Assembly: GCF_040436345.1 (NCBI RefSeq)
Contig: NC_133221.1
Span: 30,096,589 to 30,160,588, forward strand
DNA from: Pagrus major
Taxonomy: Eukaryota > Chordata > Actinopteri > Spariformes > Sparidae
Reading direction: 5' to 3'
Length of the DNA stretch: 64,000 nucleotides
A model generated the notes under the pieces. That model did not search any database, had not been told where the DNA came from, and worked only from the letters and a program-made list of their open reading frames with translations. Both the position numbers and the translations under genes were made by a program. Below, one piece after another: positions 35,701 to 46,200 of this stretch (its first letter is position 1; each line of letters opens with the position of its first letter).

Positions 35701-38112
35701 AAGAGGCAGGCTGTCAGAATCCGACGAACGGTGCGACTACTGCCAGATAGGAGAAATATGGAACACCTGGAAAAACAGGAATACAACTGGTGAATTATTG
35801 AACTAGGTTTAAGGTAAGCTTCAAACAAACTACCTCGTACAAAGTGTTGTCCAAACATATCTAAGGGCAAAACTGCATACTTTCTCACCTTCACATCTGG
35901 CAAATTGCGCACATCAGATTCTGCTCTGACGAGGAGCAGTTTACCCACAGGAGACACCCACAGATTATTTTTTTAACTTTTTGAATTAAGGACTGGATTT
36001 GTCTTCACTCCTGTTTATCAACCTGACTGCAGCAGTGATCCACGGAGGTGACCTCCATTGTCGGGTGTTTATGTTCTGTGATGTTGACTGCTGACTGGAG
36101 CTGGAGGGGAAATGTACTTTACTTTATGAACGTAACGTTACAGAGAGGAGAGGGGGAAAGTGGAGAGAGAACCGGAGTGTCCTGAATTCAAACACACAGA
36201 AACGCACCCTCTTGGTGCATGCCGTTGCTTGTTAGCTTACAGTTAACATACGGTAAAGTAATCTGGCTGTTTGGGGTGAATAACACAATGATCCTGCGGT
36301 CAAACTCACCCATCACAAGGCGATAATTCCCTTTGCTGGTGAACACCATTAAACAGCCACCATTGCTGATGAAAATCTATCTGACTTGATTCAGGCACAA
36401 ATGTTTTAAAGTTTCATTCAAGTTACGTTTAGTGTCATTCCTAGACTTCCTTCCTCACTCTCTGACTCTCTCCTGGAAGTTATAGCGACAGGCAACCAAA
36501 TGAAATGCTCCGTTAACTTGAGTAAACGTGTGGATTTCTCTGAGTTTGAACATTGGTGGAAACATTTGGGATAATGTAAGGACACAACTCAACAAATATA
36601 TAACAAAGGTCTAGTTGTTTTTAGATGTTTAATGTTGAAATGTTACATATTATGTCTTTAAGTGGTCATATCACTGCATTGCTGGTTTTGGAAAGTTACA
36701 ATAAATGAATAAATAAATAAATGTAACCTTTTGATGGATAAATTATGTACTTTTTACATTTACTTTTTTTCTCAGTCGCTATTTTGCTGAATATTTACTC
36801 TCATTAGTCTCAGTTACCTTAAAAATGAAGGTATTTATTAAAGTCCTGGCCAGGAAGCAAGACTCTCCACAACAATGTTACAGAAGTTTTTGCTCGACAA
36901 ACAATCATCTAACAGTCTGGTTATGCCCAAGACAACAAAGTCATAAAGAATCAAGTGCAAAGCTCTTCTGAGCTATCTTGTCTTGACCAAAGTCACATCA
37001 TCATTTTTCTATCTGGACAGTCTGAATGAAGTGAAGAGTCATAGACTGAATGAAGGTTGCAGTTATCCTTTTGAATTATTCATAAGGCCATGTACAAATG
37101 CATATTCAGTCATGTTCTACCACAAAGGTTATATGAATGAATACAGAGTCATCAGTTTAGAGTCAGATATACAACTTCAATTACATCAGTTTCCCTCAGG
37201 ATCAATAAAGTAACTGTCTATCTAACAAAAACGGACACAGACACAGACAGTAGAGATGCTTCTATGTCTGCAAAGCGGGACAAACCTGTACACGTGGGTT
37301 ATCGGTTTCTGTTACTACGGGAACAGGACATTGTTGCTTTCAGCAAAATAACAATGTAGTTACACACTGACGATATAAGTTATCATCAAGGGCTAAACAT
37401 GAAAATGATAAGAGCTGTAATGATTATTTTATCAGATGACTGGTGATCAGTAAACATACAAATTGAGAAATATGTATTTTTTCCATAACTGAATAAGACT
37501 AGAACACTGTTTGAAGCTAGAAAGGTGGCAGGGTCCGCCACATATAAACAAAGTACAGGATGAAACAGGATGAAAATGTGTTGTCCTTTAAGGTCAGCTT
37601 GTTTATTCAGTTTATTCAGTCATGAAAACAAAGAGAGTTGTTTATGCATAAATATCAGTCAATGAAGGTCTATTTCTTCTCATTTAAATTTCTTCTCCAA
37701 AATTACATAGTGCACCTTTTAAAGAGCATAATTCCCCAAATGAAAAAAAATAGATTTGCCGTGAATCAAACTGTAGCTATATATGTTATATTTCCCCAGA
37801 TATATTTGAGACAGTTTTCACTCCTGAACATGCCATCAAAAAGTCCTATCAGTGAAAGAGGATGTCCTCATCCTGACATGAGGAGCGTGTCTGTGTGAAA
37901 TACACCTTCACACTAACACAAATCAAAGTTTCCTGCAGCCAGGTCAAACCCTCTGTGTGTGTGTCTCACCTGCACAGCTGACAGTCGCTGCCCGCATCCT
38001 GCTGCGCCCTCGGAGCGACCCTCCTCTTCTTAATGAATCTTCTCTTGAGAGAGGCCGAGGACAGGGTCCCAGATGCGAAACACTCTTTTTTCATCAAGTC
38101 CAGCGATGACAT
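23120..38112 (-). CDS. Membrane guanylate cyclase with extracellular NIT-like domain
   Basis: Eight minus-strand exons join in phase to 670 residues: 38112-37970, 35766-34626, 32230-32096, 29060-28886, 27653-27555, 27030-26939, 26504-26364 and 23206-23120. All introns are GT-AG. The N-terminus (1-63) is basic and cytosolic. TM1 is about 64-81 and TM2 about 352-371. The 270-residue loop between them carries several N-glycosylation sequons and helical LQ-rich text, and I read it as a NIT domain. A signalling helix (about 376-415; [15 protein letters not shown]) precedes the cyclase domain (429-630). That domain has metal Asp435 (FSDIVGFT) and Asp479 (GDAYMV), guanine-selecting Glu475 and Cys547 (RYCLFGD), and Asn554/Arg558 (NTASRMES), so it should make cGMP. 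There is no kinase-like domain. The last exon is supported by phase and a GTGAGT donor; unspliced, the protein would stop two codons later. NIT-type guanylate cyclases were described in the annelid Platynereis in nitric oxide signalling; orthology is inference. Confidence 0.85.
23647..24447. mobile_element. 800-bp element with inverted ends of about 175 bp
   Basis: The left end 'acggaagccctaaagggcca' (from 23,648) is repeated in reverse at the right (to 24,446). The similarity continues for about 175 bp through alternating 'cgagatctcgagataacg' text with few mismatches. Next to the left arm the roughly 58-bp unit 'cccgagataacgagat' plus 'ttctcgagatctcgagataa' plus 'cgaaact' is repeated three to four times. 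A short open frame with a transposase-like N-terminus lies inside. It sits in the last intron of the cyclase gene. A clear target-site duplication was not found. Confidence 0.85.
24026..24253 (-). CDS. N-terminal fragment of an integrase-type transposase
   Basis: A 75-codon frame inside the palindromic element. It reads [19 protein letters not shown], then [18 protein letters not shown]. This helix-turn-helix text resembles the N-terminus of fish and cnidarian proteins in which such a domain is followed by a retrovirus-type integrase core. The catalytic core is absent here, so the element is non-autonomous. The family is from memory and unconfirmed. Confidence 0.5.
   Translation of the reverse strand: MQETSFSVGMSEEQEHIDHHVTYVFNQGLTQAEIALCLAITDNIHISVHNLKRRLARLQLYRRSNQVSLMSSLTA
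24450..26363. other. Right part of the last cyclase intron
   Basis: Unassigned intronic sequence. A 92-codon frame on the minus strand (25,081-25,359) has no domain that I recognise and no splice links. Confidence 0.4.
26640..26720 (+). repeat. (TTGA)n microsatellite at a retroposon tail
   Basis: About 15 TTGA units follow 'aaatgacaataaagctttga', the kind of 3' tail that ends many fish retroposons. It lies upstream (minus sense) of cyclase exon 7. Confidence 0.85.
27775..27895. repeat. 'GCTAACAT' repeat, copy 1
   Basis: Intronic block rich in 'atgctaacatgctgctgttt' and 'aacatgttagcatt', related to 34,070-34,160 and common in fish DNA. Confidence 0.5.
28140..28880. other. Cyclase intron 4, no other feature
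   Basis: Nothing recognisable between cyclase exons 4 and 5 apart from the GCTAACAT repeat at 27,775-27,895. Confidence 0.4.
29675..29881. repeat. Dispersed teleost repeat (copy 2)
   Basis: Reads 'gtacagtggttagacctcac' and 'aggttctgggttccaacccg', then 'caaagacaggcaacctgtcc', 'tgtcagctgggatcggttcc', 'agctcccccacgacccacta' and 'gataagcaggtatgatggat'. This is the opposite orientation of the copy at 4520-4765. It lies in cyclase intron 3. Confidence 0.75.
29890..29945 (-). mobile_element. Retroposon tail, reversed
   Basis: The reverse complement reads '...agcttctacaa' flanked by 'taatcaggatccaattaac', the same tail family as 22,480-22,560. Confidence 0.45.
29998..30315. mobile_element. Remnant of a short fish DNA transposon
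   Basis: Contains 'cacacctgtcaggtggatgg', 'attatcttggcaaatgagac' and the end 'acaaaagtgttgcatttact'. I remember this wording from a common non-autonomous fish transposon. The superfamily is not assigned. It is intronic. Confidence 0.5.
32040..32082 (+). repeat. (TG)n with interruptions next to cyclase exon 3
   Basis: A short TG tract about 15 bp beyond the 5' splice site (minus sense) of exon 3. It may only be of interest for splicing variation. Confidence 0.8.
33040..33075. repeat. GAA-rich tract
   Basis: Short AAG/GAA repeat in intron 2 of the cyclase gene. Confidence 0.7.
34070..34160. repeat. 'GCTAACAT' repeat, copy 2
   Basis: Reads 'gttaacattagcaacgttaa' then 'caatgctaacatttgccagc' and so on, in intron 2. 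Related to 27,775-27,895. Confidence 0.55.
34321..34525. repeat. Imperfect tandem repeat, period about 110 bp
   Basis: The block 'aagtcctaggtga' plus 'ttcaaagtca' plus 'gaccaccaa' occurs at 34,375 and again at 34,485, with shorter 'caagtcc' echoes before it. It lies just downstream of cyclase exon 2 in intron 2. Only non-coding readings make sense. Confidence 0.7.
36000..37467. other. Cyclase intron 1, no other feature
   Basis: Nothing recognisable apart from an (AAAT)n tail at 36,703-36,722. Confidence 0.4.
37468..37724. mobile_element. Short inverted-repeat element family A, copy 1 (partial)
   Basis: Shares 'ggtggcagggtccgccacat', 'cctttaaggtcag' and the end 'cataagtgcacc..ttaaag' type text with 52,058-52,443. 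Its left end is not preserved. Confidence 0.65.
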
Positions 38113-38289
38113 GAGACTCGAGCTGAAGTTCGTCTATTACCTCACACCGTGGCTCACAGGACGGAGGGAGGACCGCACTGTGCACAGGTCCCGTTAGTGG
38201 AAGTCAGTGGAGGTACCAAGGCAGCAGCAGCGACTACTCCACTTCCGGCTACATACTTCAAAATAAAAGTATTAATGTTATTTATTAAA

Positions 38290-38700
38290 AAATAAAATAT
38301 TAAAGGGTAACTCCAACTATTGTACACATTAACTGTGTTTACAGGTCTTGGGGAGCACTTCTGAATATGTGAAATAAGTATGAAGCCTATTTGTGGCTCT
38401 GCATGTAATCTGATAAAACAGCATTGTGCAAGTTGCATTGTGGGTAACTTAGGCACCAAGGGTTCTTTTAAAGGTGGAAGATTGTGTGAATTGAAAAGGC
38501 ACATATCTTTTGTTCTGTTGTATCGATCATTTGTTTTTAAACTGTCCACAATGAGTCCAACAGTGTTACAGGACTGGAACATTGGACCGGTGGACTGTTT
38601 TACAAAACCTGGGAACTTTCCTAAAAGGTCATTTTTAGAGCTTTTACAGAGCCTTTTAAAACATTCCCATGCATTTTTAAGTGAAAGGCATTAAGTGACC
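38290..38700. repeat. Possible dispersed repeat in the intergenic gap
   Basis: 'aagggtaactccaactattg' and 'gttgcattgtgggtaactta' are phrases I remember from fish interspersed repeats. Ends and class are not resolved. Confidence 0.35.
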
Positions 38701-38961
38701 GTGCTGCTTCAAGCACCTTAGGACCACAGTGGCCTTCATCTCTTTAATCTGGTTTAATTTAGTAACTTTCATTCATTGCCACTGTATCAGAGACGTGTTA
38801 TCCAAGTGGACAGCAAGTGGACAGTATTAAACAGTGTTTTCTCAGCTTAAAGATATTTGCATATGTTGGTCGAGGTTGTTTTACTTGGAAACTAACTAAA
38901 TGAACATCTCCCTCAGTCTGGATTTCTGCCTATGTTTCTCACATAGTAGGATGGCACCACC

Positions 38962-38999
<38 letters not shown>

Positions 39000-39119
39000 T
39001 TTAATTTTTACGGTTGTTGCCGGAAGTCCTTGATGTGAAACTCTCGACATTGATCATAGCACACGCGCGCGCGCACACACACACACACACACCGAGAGGT
39101 TTGCCGTGTGTGCAGCTCG

Positions 39120-39290
39120 AGTAGGCAGAAAGTGCAGACATAGTGAGGATATGAATCAGTCGCTAACTTTGCGGGTCCTCGTGTAACTTGCTGGCTCCGT
39201 CCGCGCCTCGCCTCGCCTCGCCTCGCCCAGCTGCCCCACCATCAGTCGGTCAGAGGCGGACTGGCTCCTCGCCGTTGAGGCGGAGGGAGT
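39120..39290 (+). other. phc2: Probable phc2 5' non-coding exon
   Basis: GC-rich sequence ending at a strong donor (GGAGT|GTGAGTAA at 39,291). The next acceptor in the plus sense with a fitting exon is CAG|GTGAGG at 40,233/40,234, 25 bases before the phc2 ATG. The transcription start is a guess; only the 3' border of the exon has sequence support. Confidence 0.5.
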
Positions 39291-40258
39291 GTGAGTAAAT
39301 GAAAGCGTTGTTTGGAGCCGTTGAACAAAGAGCTTTTCTTCCCTCTACCATTGTTACTGAGCGGAGCGCCTGCTTTCTAACTCACTCAGAGGTGGTTTCG
39401 GACTGTTAAAGTAAGTTAAGCCAGCTTCTCTGGGTTTAAAAAGTGGCGCTTTTTAAAGCTGTGTACTTTCATTCATTCACATGTTGAAGTAGTAAATCCC
39501 TGTAAGCACTGGGCTGAGTGATGTGTTACTGGGCTAGCGATAACATTACGCAACAGTGGTAGTGGCAGATAACTAATGTGTAAGTGCTCGGTGTGTCCAT
39601 ACACTCCAGTAAATGTGTTTAAGTTAGCTTGACGGAAACAAGGAAAGTGGTAAAGGCTTTCTTCTCGTCAGCTAGTTTGAATTCAACCCGTTTGTTAACG
39701 CTCTTTAAGTAATAAGTCTTTTAAAAACTAAGCTGTGTTTCCCACAGTCATAACGGCACCAGATAAAGTAGTAACGGCTCAGTTATTATCAGAGCTCGGG
39801 GTTTAATAATCAGAGCTTTGTGTTCAGTCCAAGGGTTTGCACAACAACAATACACACAAGTCCTCGTTAGCCTAACGGACTGATGCTGTGTGAGGCGCTT
39901 GTCACGCCAGACTGCATTCTGAAATCTGGCAATTCAAGCTATTTTTGCTTATCGCAACAAATACACAAGTCATAAAATACGACTCGAAACGGAATGGGAC
40001 ACATTATGACCCACTCTTTACATCGGCACAAAACTCCTTGTAGAACTGAACCCCCATGTGTACAACTAACTGCAGGAAGACTGCTAACTTTGGCCAAAAC
40101 ACTGGGCGACATTAAACTGCCATGTTCAGATAATGTGACCACTGCTTTGTGTGTTTACTTGAACAGCAGCCATTGTGGACCAGGTCCAAGTGGTCAGCGC
40201 TTGTTGAGTTTGCCTTGCTGCTTGTGTTGACAGGTGAGGGGCGGCCATTGCTCCAGTC

Positions 40259-43200
40259 ATGACCTCAGGGAATGGGAACACTAATAGCAGCCAGCACAAT
40301 GGAGAGAGCAAACCAGCCCAGGCCTTAGTCAAGTCCCACATCCTCACACATCTGATAGAAGGCTTCGTCATCCAGGAGGGTGCTGAGCCTTTCCCTGTGA
40401 GTACTGGAGCTCTGCATCTGTGGAGTCATTAGACACAGACACAAAATATGATCAACTCATCAGGACACTGTCCTTATTGACTGGCTGATTACAGATCTGA
40501 TCAGTGGACTGCTCATGTTTCTTTACCCGCTCATAGTGATGTCTCTCACTGAATTCTCACATCTGAACTACTAACTTGTTGAGTGCAGTGTTATTATCAC
40601 AAATGGAAATGATGGCCAAAGCTTTGAAAGTAAAGTCATGATAAACAAAGAGCATCCTTTTTAAAGTAGATATCTAAATTAGATAAGTAGATAAGATTTA
40701 AATATATTTTACCTGCAAATACCTCAGTTCTGTGTGACCTTTTGAAGTATTTCCACTGCATCTGAAGAAACATGAACATTTAACAATTCAGTCTGATAAT
40801 GGCTCAAAAAATTTAAGATTCCATTTTCACACACATAGAAACAACATAGAGTCATTCTGTTTTTCATTGTACTTATTGTTACTCTGATGTGATCAGTGAG
40901 GTCAGTGAAGTCAAGCTGAGGTGGAGGTGTTTGTGTAGGACAGCAACAAACGATCAGTTTCATTGTCAACTGATCAATTATTTTTACACTGAATCGTTTA
41001 GTTTATAAAATGTCAAAAATTGTGGGAAAATGAGTTAATCAACTCATTTGCACAGGTCTTATTTTTAGTACTTAGAACTTAAGCAACTTACTTGAAACCA
41101 GTTAAAATCCTGGTTTTTATTTCCTTTTTTTCTGAAAACATGTACATGTTACAACAGGCTAACTATACTGATGATGGATTAAACAGACATTTTGGACACA
41201 AAACAAAACAGTCATCCTGTCGTTTTGTATGTACTGTGGTGAACTCTGACGTTGGAGTAGATTAAGGGAAACATAATATGCTCACTTTCAAGTTCATCAG
41301 TTTATTTTGGGTTACTGCTGAAAAAGGGTTACATGCTTTAATGCTCAAACACATTAGTTTTCTCATACTGTCAAAACCTTACCCTTAAACCTACAGGGGA
41401 GAATGTTTGTCTCTCCCTTTTTGCATTAAAAGTAATTACAATAAACACCCTTAATTTGCTCATGACTCATAGCTCATAAGCTATGAGCACTGGAAGTCAC
41501 CTCAGACACCAGATTTAAAAAACCTGTTATACTGTGAAACACAGAGGAACATATATGGAGGTGATAGACTTCATCAGCATTACATGAACAAAGCCCTCAA
41601 GGGCTAACTCGAAAAGCTATTGAAATGACCATTCAATTTTGATCATTAAAATCAAAGGCCGGATCTGCTCCCCCAGAATGAGTTTCGTTCACTACATACG
41701 CACCTACTTGCATGCATCTGAAGAAAAAAACCCCTTCAAAGACATCACAGCTAGCTACCGTTAGCCTGCAGCTGTAATTCCAGACACTTATCCTTTGTGC
41801 ACAAAGATGATCAGCTGACTGGTGCCAAAGTTACAGTCAGTTGATCTACTTCTGTGTGAACAAACAGGATCAAACAGAACGTTAGAGGGTCTTGGCCACC
41901 TATGAAAGAAGCATTTGTTGTTAATATTTCTGGGTGCACTCACCTCCTCCTCTTTACTTCCATATGTCCTGACATTCTCCACTGACAGCTATCAGAAAAT
42001 AAAAACCACCTCTCTAACCAGCTGTCCATTATCCATTTACAATTATACAATTGAAGCACAGGACCAGATTATATATTTTCACATGTTCTTCTAGTAGTCA
42101 GTGATTATTTTCAGTCTTTTGTAGCGGTATCAGCTGCAGTAATGAAGTCTGTCTGTTCTATCTGCAGGTTGAACGTCCATCTTTCTCAATTGAGAGCCTC
42201 AGGAGACACACGGGAGACACTAAGATGGACAGCCTCTCATCAAAGGGTAAACTTCTTCATATTCTAAGTTTTTAGAACAGTATTACAGCTTAATTATATC
42301 TGCACTGGAGGCGCACATTTCTCTTGTTCATCTACGAATGTAATATTGTGCAAAACACTTTGTTCTCACAGGGCTGCACCTCCTACATGTATTGGCATAT
42401 TTCTGGTTGATTTATCACAGAATTAAAAGAAGAAGAAAAACAGCGGAAAGAGAAGTTCAAAGCCGATTTACTTTGACACCCTTCTAAACCTGTCCAATCA
42501 CTGAAGAATGACTGAAGGTGTCTGCCCCGACATGCTGTCAGACAGTTTGAGAAGCACTTTGTTTGCAGCATATTGAGGCCTAAAGGCTGATCCCACACAG
42601 CCTGAGAATTCTGGCCTCTTGTCTCATTTGTGAGACCATGAAAGTGTGACAGACAGACTGGATGACTGTGTGCCACATCTTGCACTACATAGTCCTTGTC
42701 CCTACACAGATGTGTTTTCTGTGGATGTTGTTACAATGTGGCGTCCTGCAGAAAGGACGCAGTAAACTAACTACAGCAGCACACAGGGCACGCACCGTAT
42801 TTGTTCCCCGATAATGCTACATTGTGAAAAATAACTCTGCATTGAAATTGTAAAAAAAAACAACAAAAGGAAATTCTCAGTAAAGAAACATTTTCTTGCC
42901 AGACATTTCCAACCATCTGCACACTGTGTGCACATAGTCTCAGTTAATCTCCACACTAAACTTCTTTATCAGCCAACATCAGTGTGTCTTACCTGCAGCC
43001 TCAGACTTGCGTTTTAACACCTTTCTTCATCATCTGTGATGTGAAAACATCAGATTTCTACACAGTCAGAAAGTAAAAGTGATCATAGTGCAGTAATAAA
43101 ATGGCAGTGCAGCACAGGGTGTCTCTCCTGCTGGCTGCTGATAGAGCTGTCAGAGCGGGGCTGGCTCGCCCTAGGCGATGTCAGGATCTGTTGCCCTTAA

Positions 43201-46200
43201 GTTTTAAAGTTATAAAGCTCCTGCGTTGCTCTGTGTACAGTGACACAGCTAACAGAAAGAGCTGAAACTTGTTTGCCATCTGTTAACCAACCAGCCATTT
43301 TGTCAGTTGAATCTTTTCTAGTAAGTGCGCCAGATAATATGAAAATATACTTATGGTTCCCCAGAATTATATCCACATAACATCAAACACAAGTTTAACT
43401 GGGTCTGGGTCCTGGGGAGTCACTACATGGAAAACCTCCCACCAGCTTCACTGGTTGTTTGTGGCTTTCCTGTGTGTTGCTGTTTGCCTGCATCCAGCTG
43501 ACTGTGTGTTGACTGTGTTCCCTCAGAGTTAAAGGCCCAGCAGGAGCCCATGCTGACCTGTGAGCTGTGTGGCAGAGTTGACTTCGCCTATATCTTCAAG
43601 AGGTCCAAGAGGTTCTGTTCTACAGTGTGTGCCAAACGGTAAGGCCAGGCAGGGAACACATTACGGTCTCCTCATTTTCTTGATTTCCATAATTTACCCT
43701 GGGGTGGAAAATAGGAAGATCCTGAGCAAGTTTTTGGCCCCGATCCGAATCCTTACCTTCTTTATCGATTACCTTTTTTTTTTAACACAGTTGGCTATGC
43801 CATTGGTAGACTCACATCTAGATTCAAAGAGATCAACAGATCAGCTTGACTTCTATGACTATTGACTATCCTAAAGACCTTTTGCAAGTCCCAAACTAAT
43901 CAATAAAGGATTTCTTAAAGAGATGCTGTTGGAGGTAGCTCTGGTACAAGTCAATCTAGGTAAGCTAGCTGTGTCGTCCCATAAGTGTTGTTTGTGTTTT
44001 TTTCCTTTGGAGGGACACCAGAAGGTGGAGGTGGGGAGAAAGGAAATGCTGCAAGAATCACAGATCCTGCTTTTGATTTTGATGATTGAAATTGAATGCC
44101 CCCTCTGATCAACTGTCATTTTAGAATCTGAATTGTAACTCCCCTAATTCTTGTATGAGTTGCAAAGCAGCAGCCTGACTATGTGATGGAGAGTTGTGGA
44201 GTACAGAATGAGGCAGGTCAAAAAAGTCTCAACACAGACTGGTGGTAAAAAGAAAGCATAACTAAAATGACCCAGCTCAGATTCATTATCAGGCTCAGCT
44301 GACCATGTTAACTTTCTTTGTAGCTACAATGTGGGATGCACAAAGAGGATGGGTCTCTTCCCAAACCGCAAAACCAGCCTGGAGAACGTGAAGAAACAAA
44401 GAGCATTGAACGGAAACCACAAAAACTACAGTTTAGACTCTAAAAAGAAGGTGAGACTGCAGCCAACTTTCCACTTTTAATGTGAGTTATTTTATGAAAG
44501 GATTCCTTACCTTGGTGAGAGTGAAGGAGGACTGCCGTCTGTGTGTGATAGAACAAAGACTTGCGTCTTTGAAATCAGTCTAGTGCATCCTTATCTGTAT
44601 TATAACATTCTACATTTGATCCAATCATGATGTGAGAGGCACATATCATCATATTTTCTCCTCTTGGCTCAGTGTTGTGTTTATCTCTTGTGACAGACTG
44701 CTCCCTCTGTGCAGAAGCCTGCTGCTACTGCTCTGTCCCCCAGTCACTCAGTCCACCCTGCGCAGGGAGAGTCCAGCCAATGTTCAGACTTGTCTGGCTA
44801 CAAAAGAACCCCGCCCCCCCTGTTGACCACCCAGCGGGTGCCTGTGGTGCAAGGCTCTGAGCTGCCCCTGTTACCCTACAGCTTCCTGCCCAGTGACCCC
44901 GGCCAGTGGAACATTGAGGACGTCTACGAGTTCATCTCCTCTCTACCAGGTGCGTGCTGCCTCAACTGTTACAGTGTCATTTCTGTTTACTTTCAAATGT
45001 CGTGCTGAGTCTTGTTGCCACCTTGGCCATTGATAGTGATAATGGACAGGTGACAGGAAATGATGGAAAAGAGAGCAGACATGCAACCAAGACTTGAACC
45101 CGGTACCCTGATAGCACTGATCAGTGATGTGTGAGGATTGTCATTGTGCTCTTTGCCAAGAGAGGGCAGTTCTAATGAATTCAAAAACTGTTCCATTGTT
45201 TGTTCACTAGCTTTGTCTGGGATATTAATATGTGTCAAATGATTTCTCAATACCTTCGAATGGGTTTGTTATTTTGTTTGTAAAAGGCTCACTAATGAAT
45301 CTCCTCACTGAATCTGATCAGTTTACTGCTCAACAGATCTCATTGGAGCTTTGCATCTGTTCCATATCCCAAAGTTGATCTTGTGGATCAAGCAGTTTTT
45401 TTTTCCTTTGGACTTTTAACAGTTTTAAGAGAGCACTCTGAGCTATCATTTGTCTTCAAATGACAGCTTTGGCTGCATCCCATAAAACTTCCAGGATTGG
45501 AGGATTCATTCCTCATTATCAACGTGCTACATACGCCTTTAATTCCTCTGCCAAGCAAGTTCTTAATGTGGCACTATTTCAACCTGGACCCCTTTTTTCC
45601 TGTTTTTGTGTCTAAGTGACTAATGGGGACAACAATTGTTTTGACTGCAACAGTCAATAACAGCATAACGGGCTGTAATGTAATCTCTGCCAACAATTAG
45701 TATGTGTATGTTCACACTAGCAGCCCAAATCTGTTTTTTGGCACATTCAGATTGTATCTACCGTAGATTGATTTTAGGAAGTCTGGACAGCAAAAAAAAC
45801 ACATGAACTGTGATTTTTTTTTTGCAAATCAGATCCAAGCCACATTTTGGAGGTGGTATGAAATGCGATTCAAATCGGATTTCTACAGATGTGCCTCAGT
45901 CGCTCTGGTCGCTCATATGTGAAAAGTGTCTTTTGTGTCACTCGCATTACATCACACAATGGTGACATCAGATCCAGAGAAAAGGAAGAGCGTCAGGCAA
46001 GACAACACAGAGAACAACAGTCTGGAGTAATGCTGAAATAAACTGTCTGCTCCACAACTTGACTAGTGATTGTTTGGAGAGCGAGATGATTGATCATCAA
46101 TCAATAGTTACAAGCGTATGTAGTTACTGATGCCCATGTAGTTACCACAGCAACCCATGCAGATACTGTACGTTGACGATGTCTGGACACAAAAATCCAA

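Larger units (their letters stand above)
38113..39290. promoter_or_regulatory. Putative divergent promoter region (cyclase / phc2)
   Basis: The cyclase ATG (38,112, leftward) and the phc2 5' exon (to 39,290, rightward) face away from each other. The phc2 side is GC-rich with several CpGs and a (GCCTC)5 block at about 39,206-39,230. No TATA box was identified. A facing (GT)n at 38,964-38,998 and (CG)n(CA)n at 39,063-39,092 could pair as a hairpin. Shared regulation is inference from geometry only. Confidence 0.5.
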
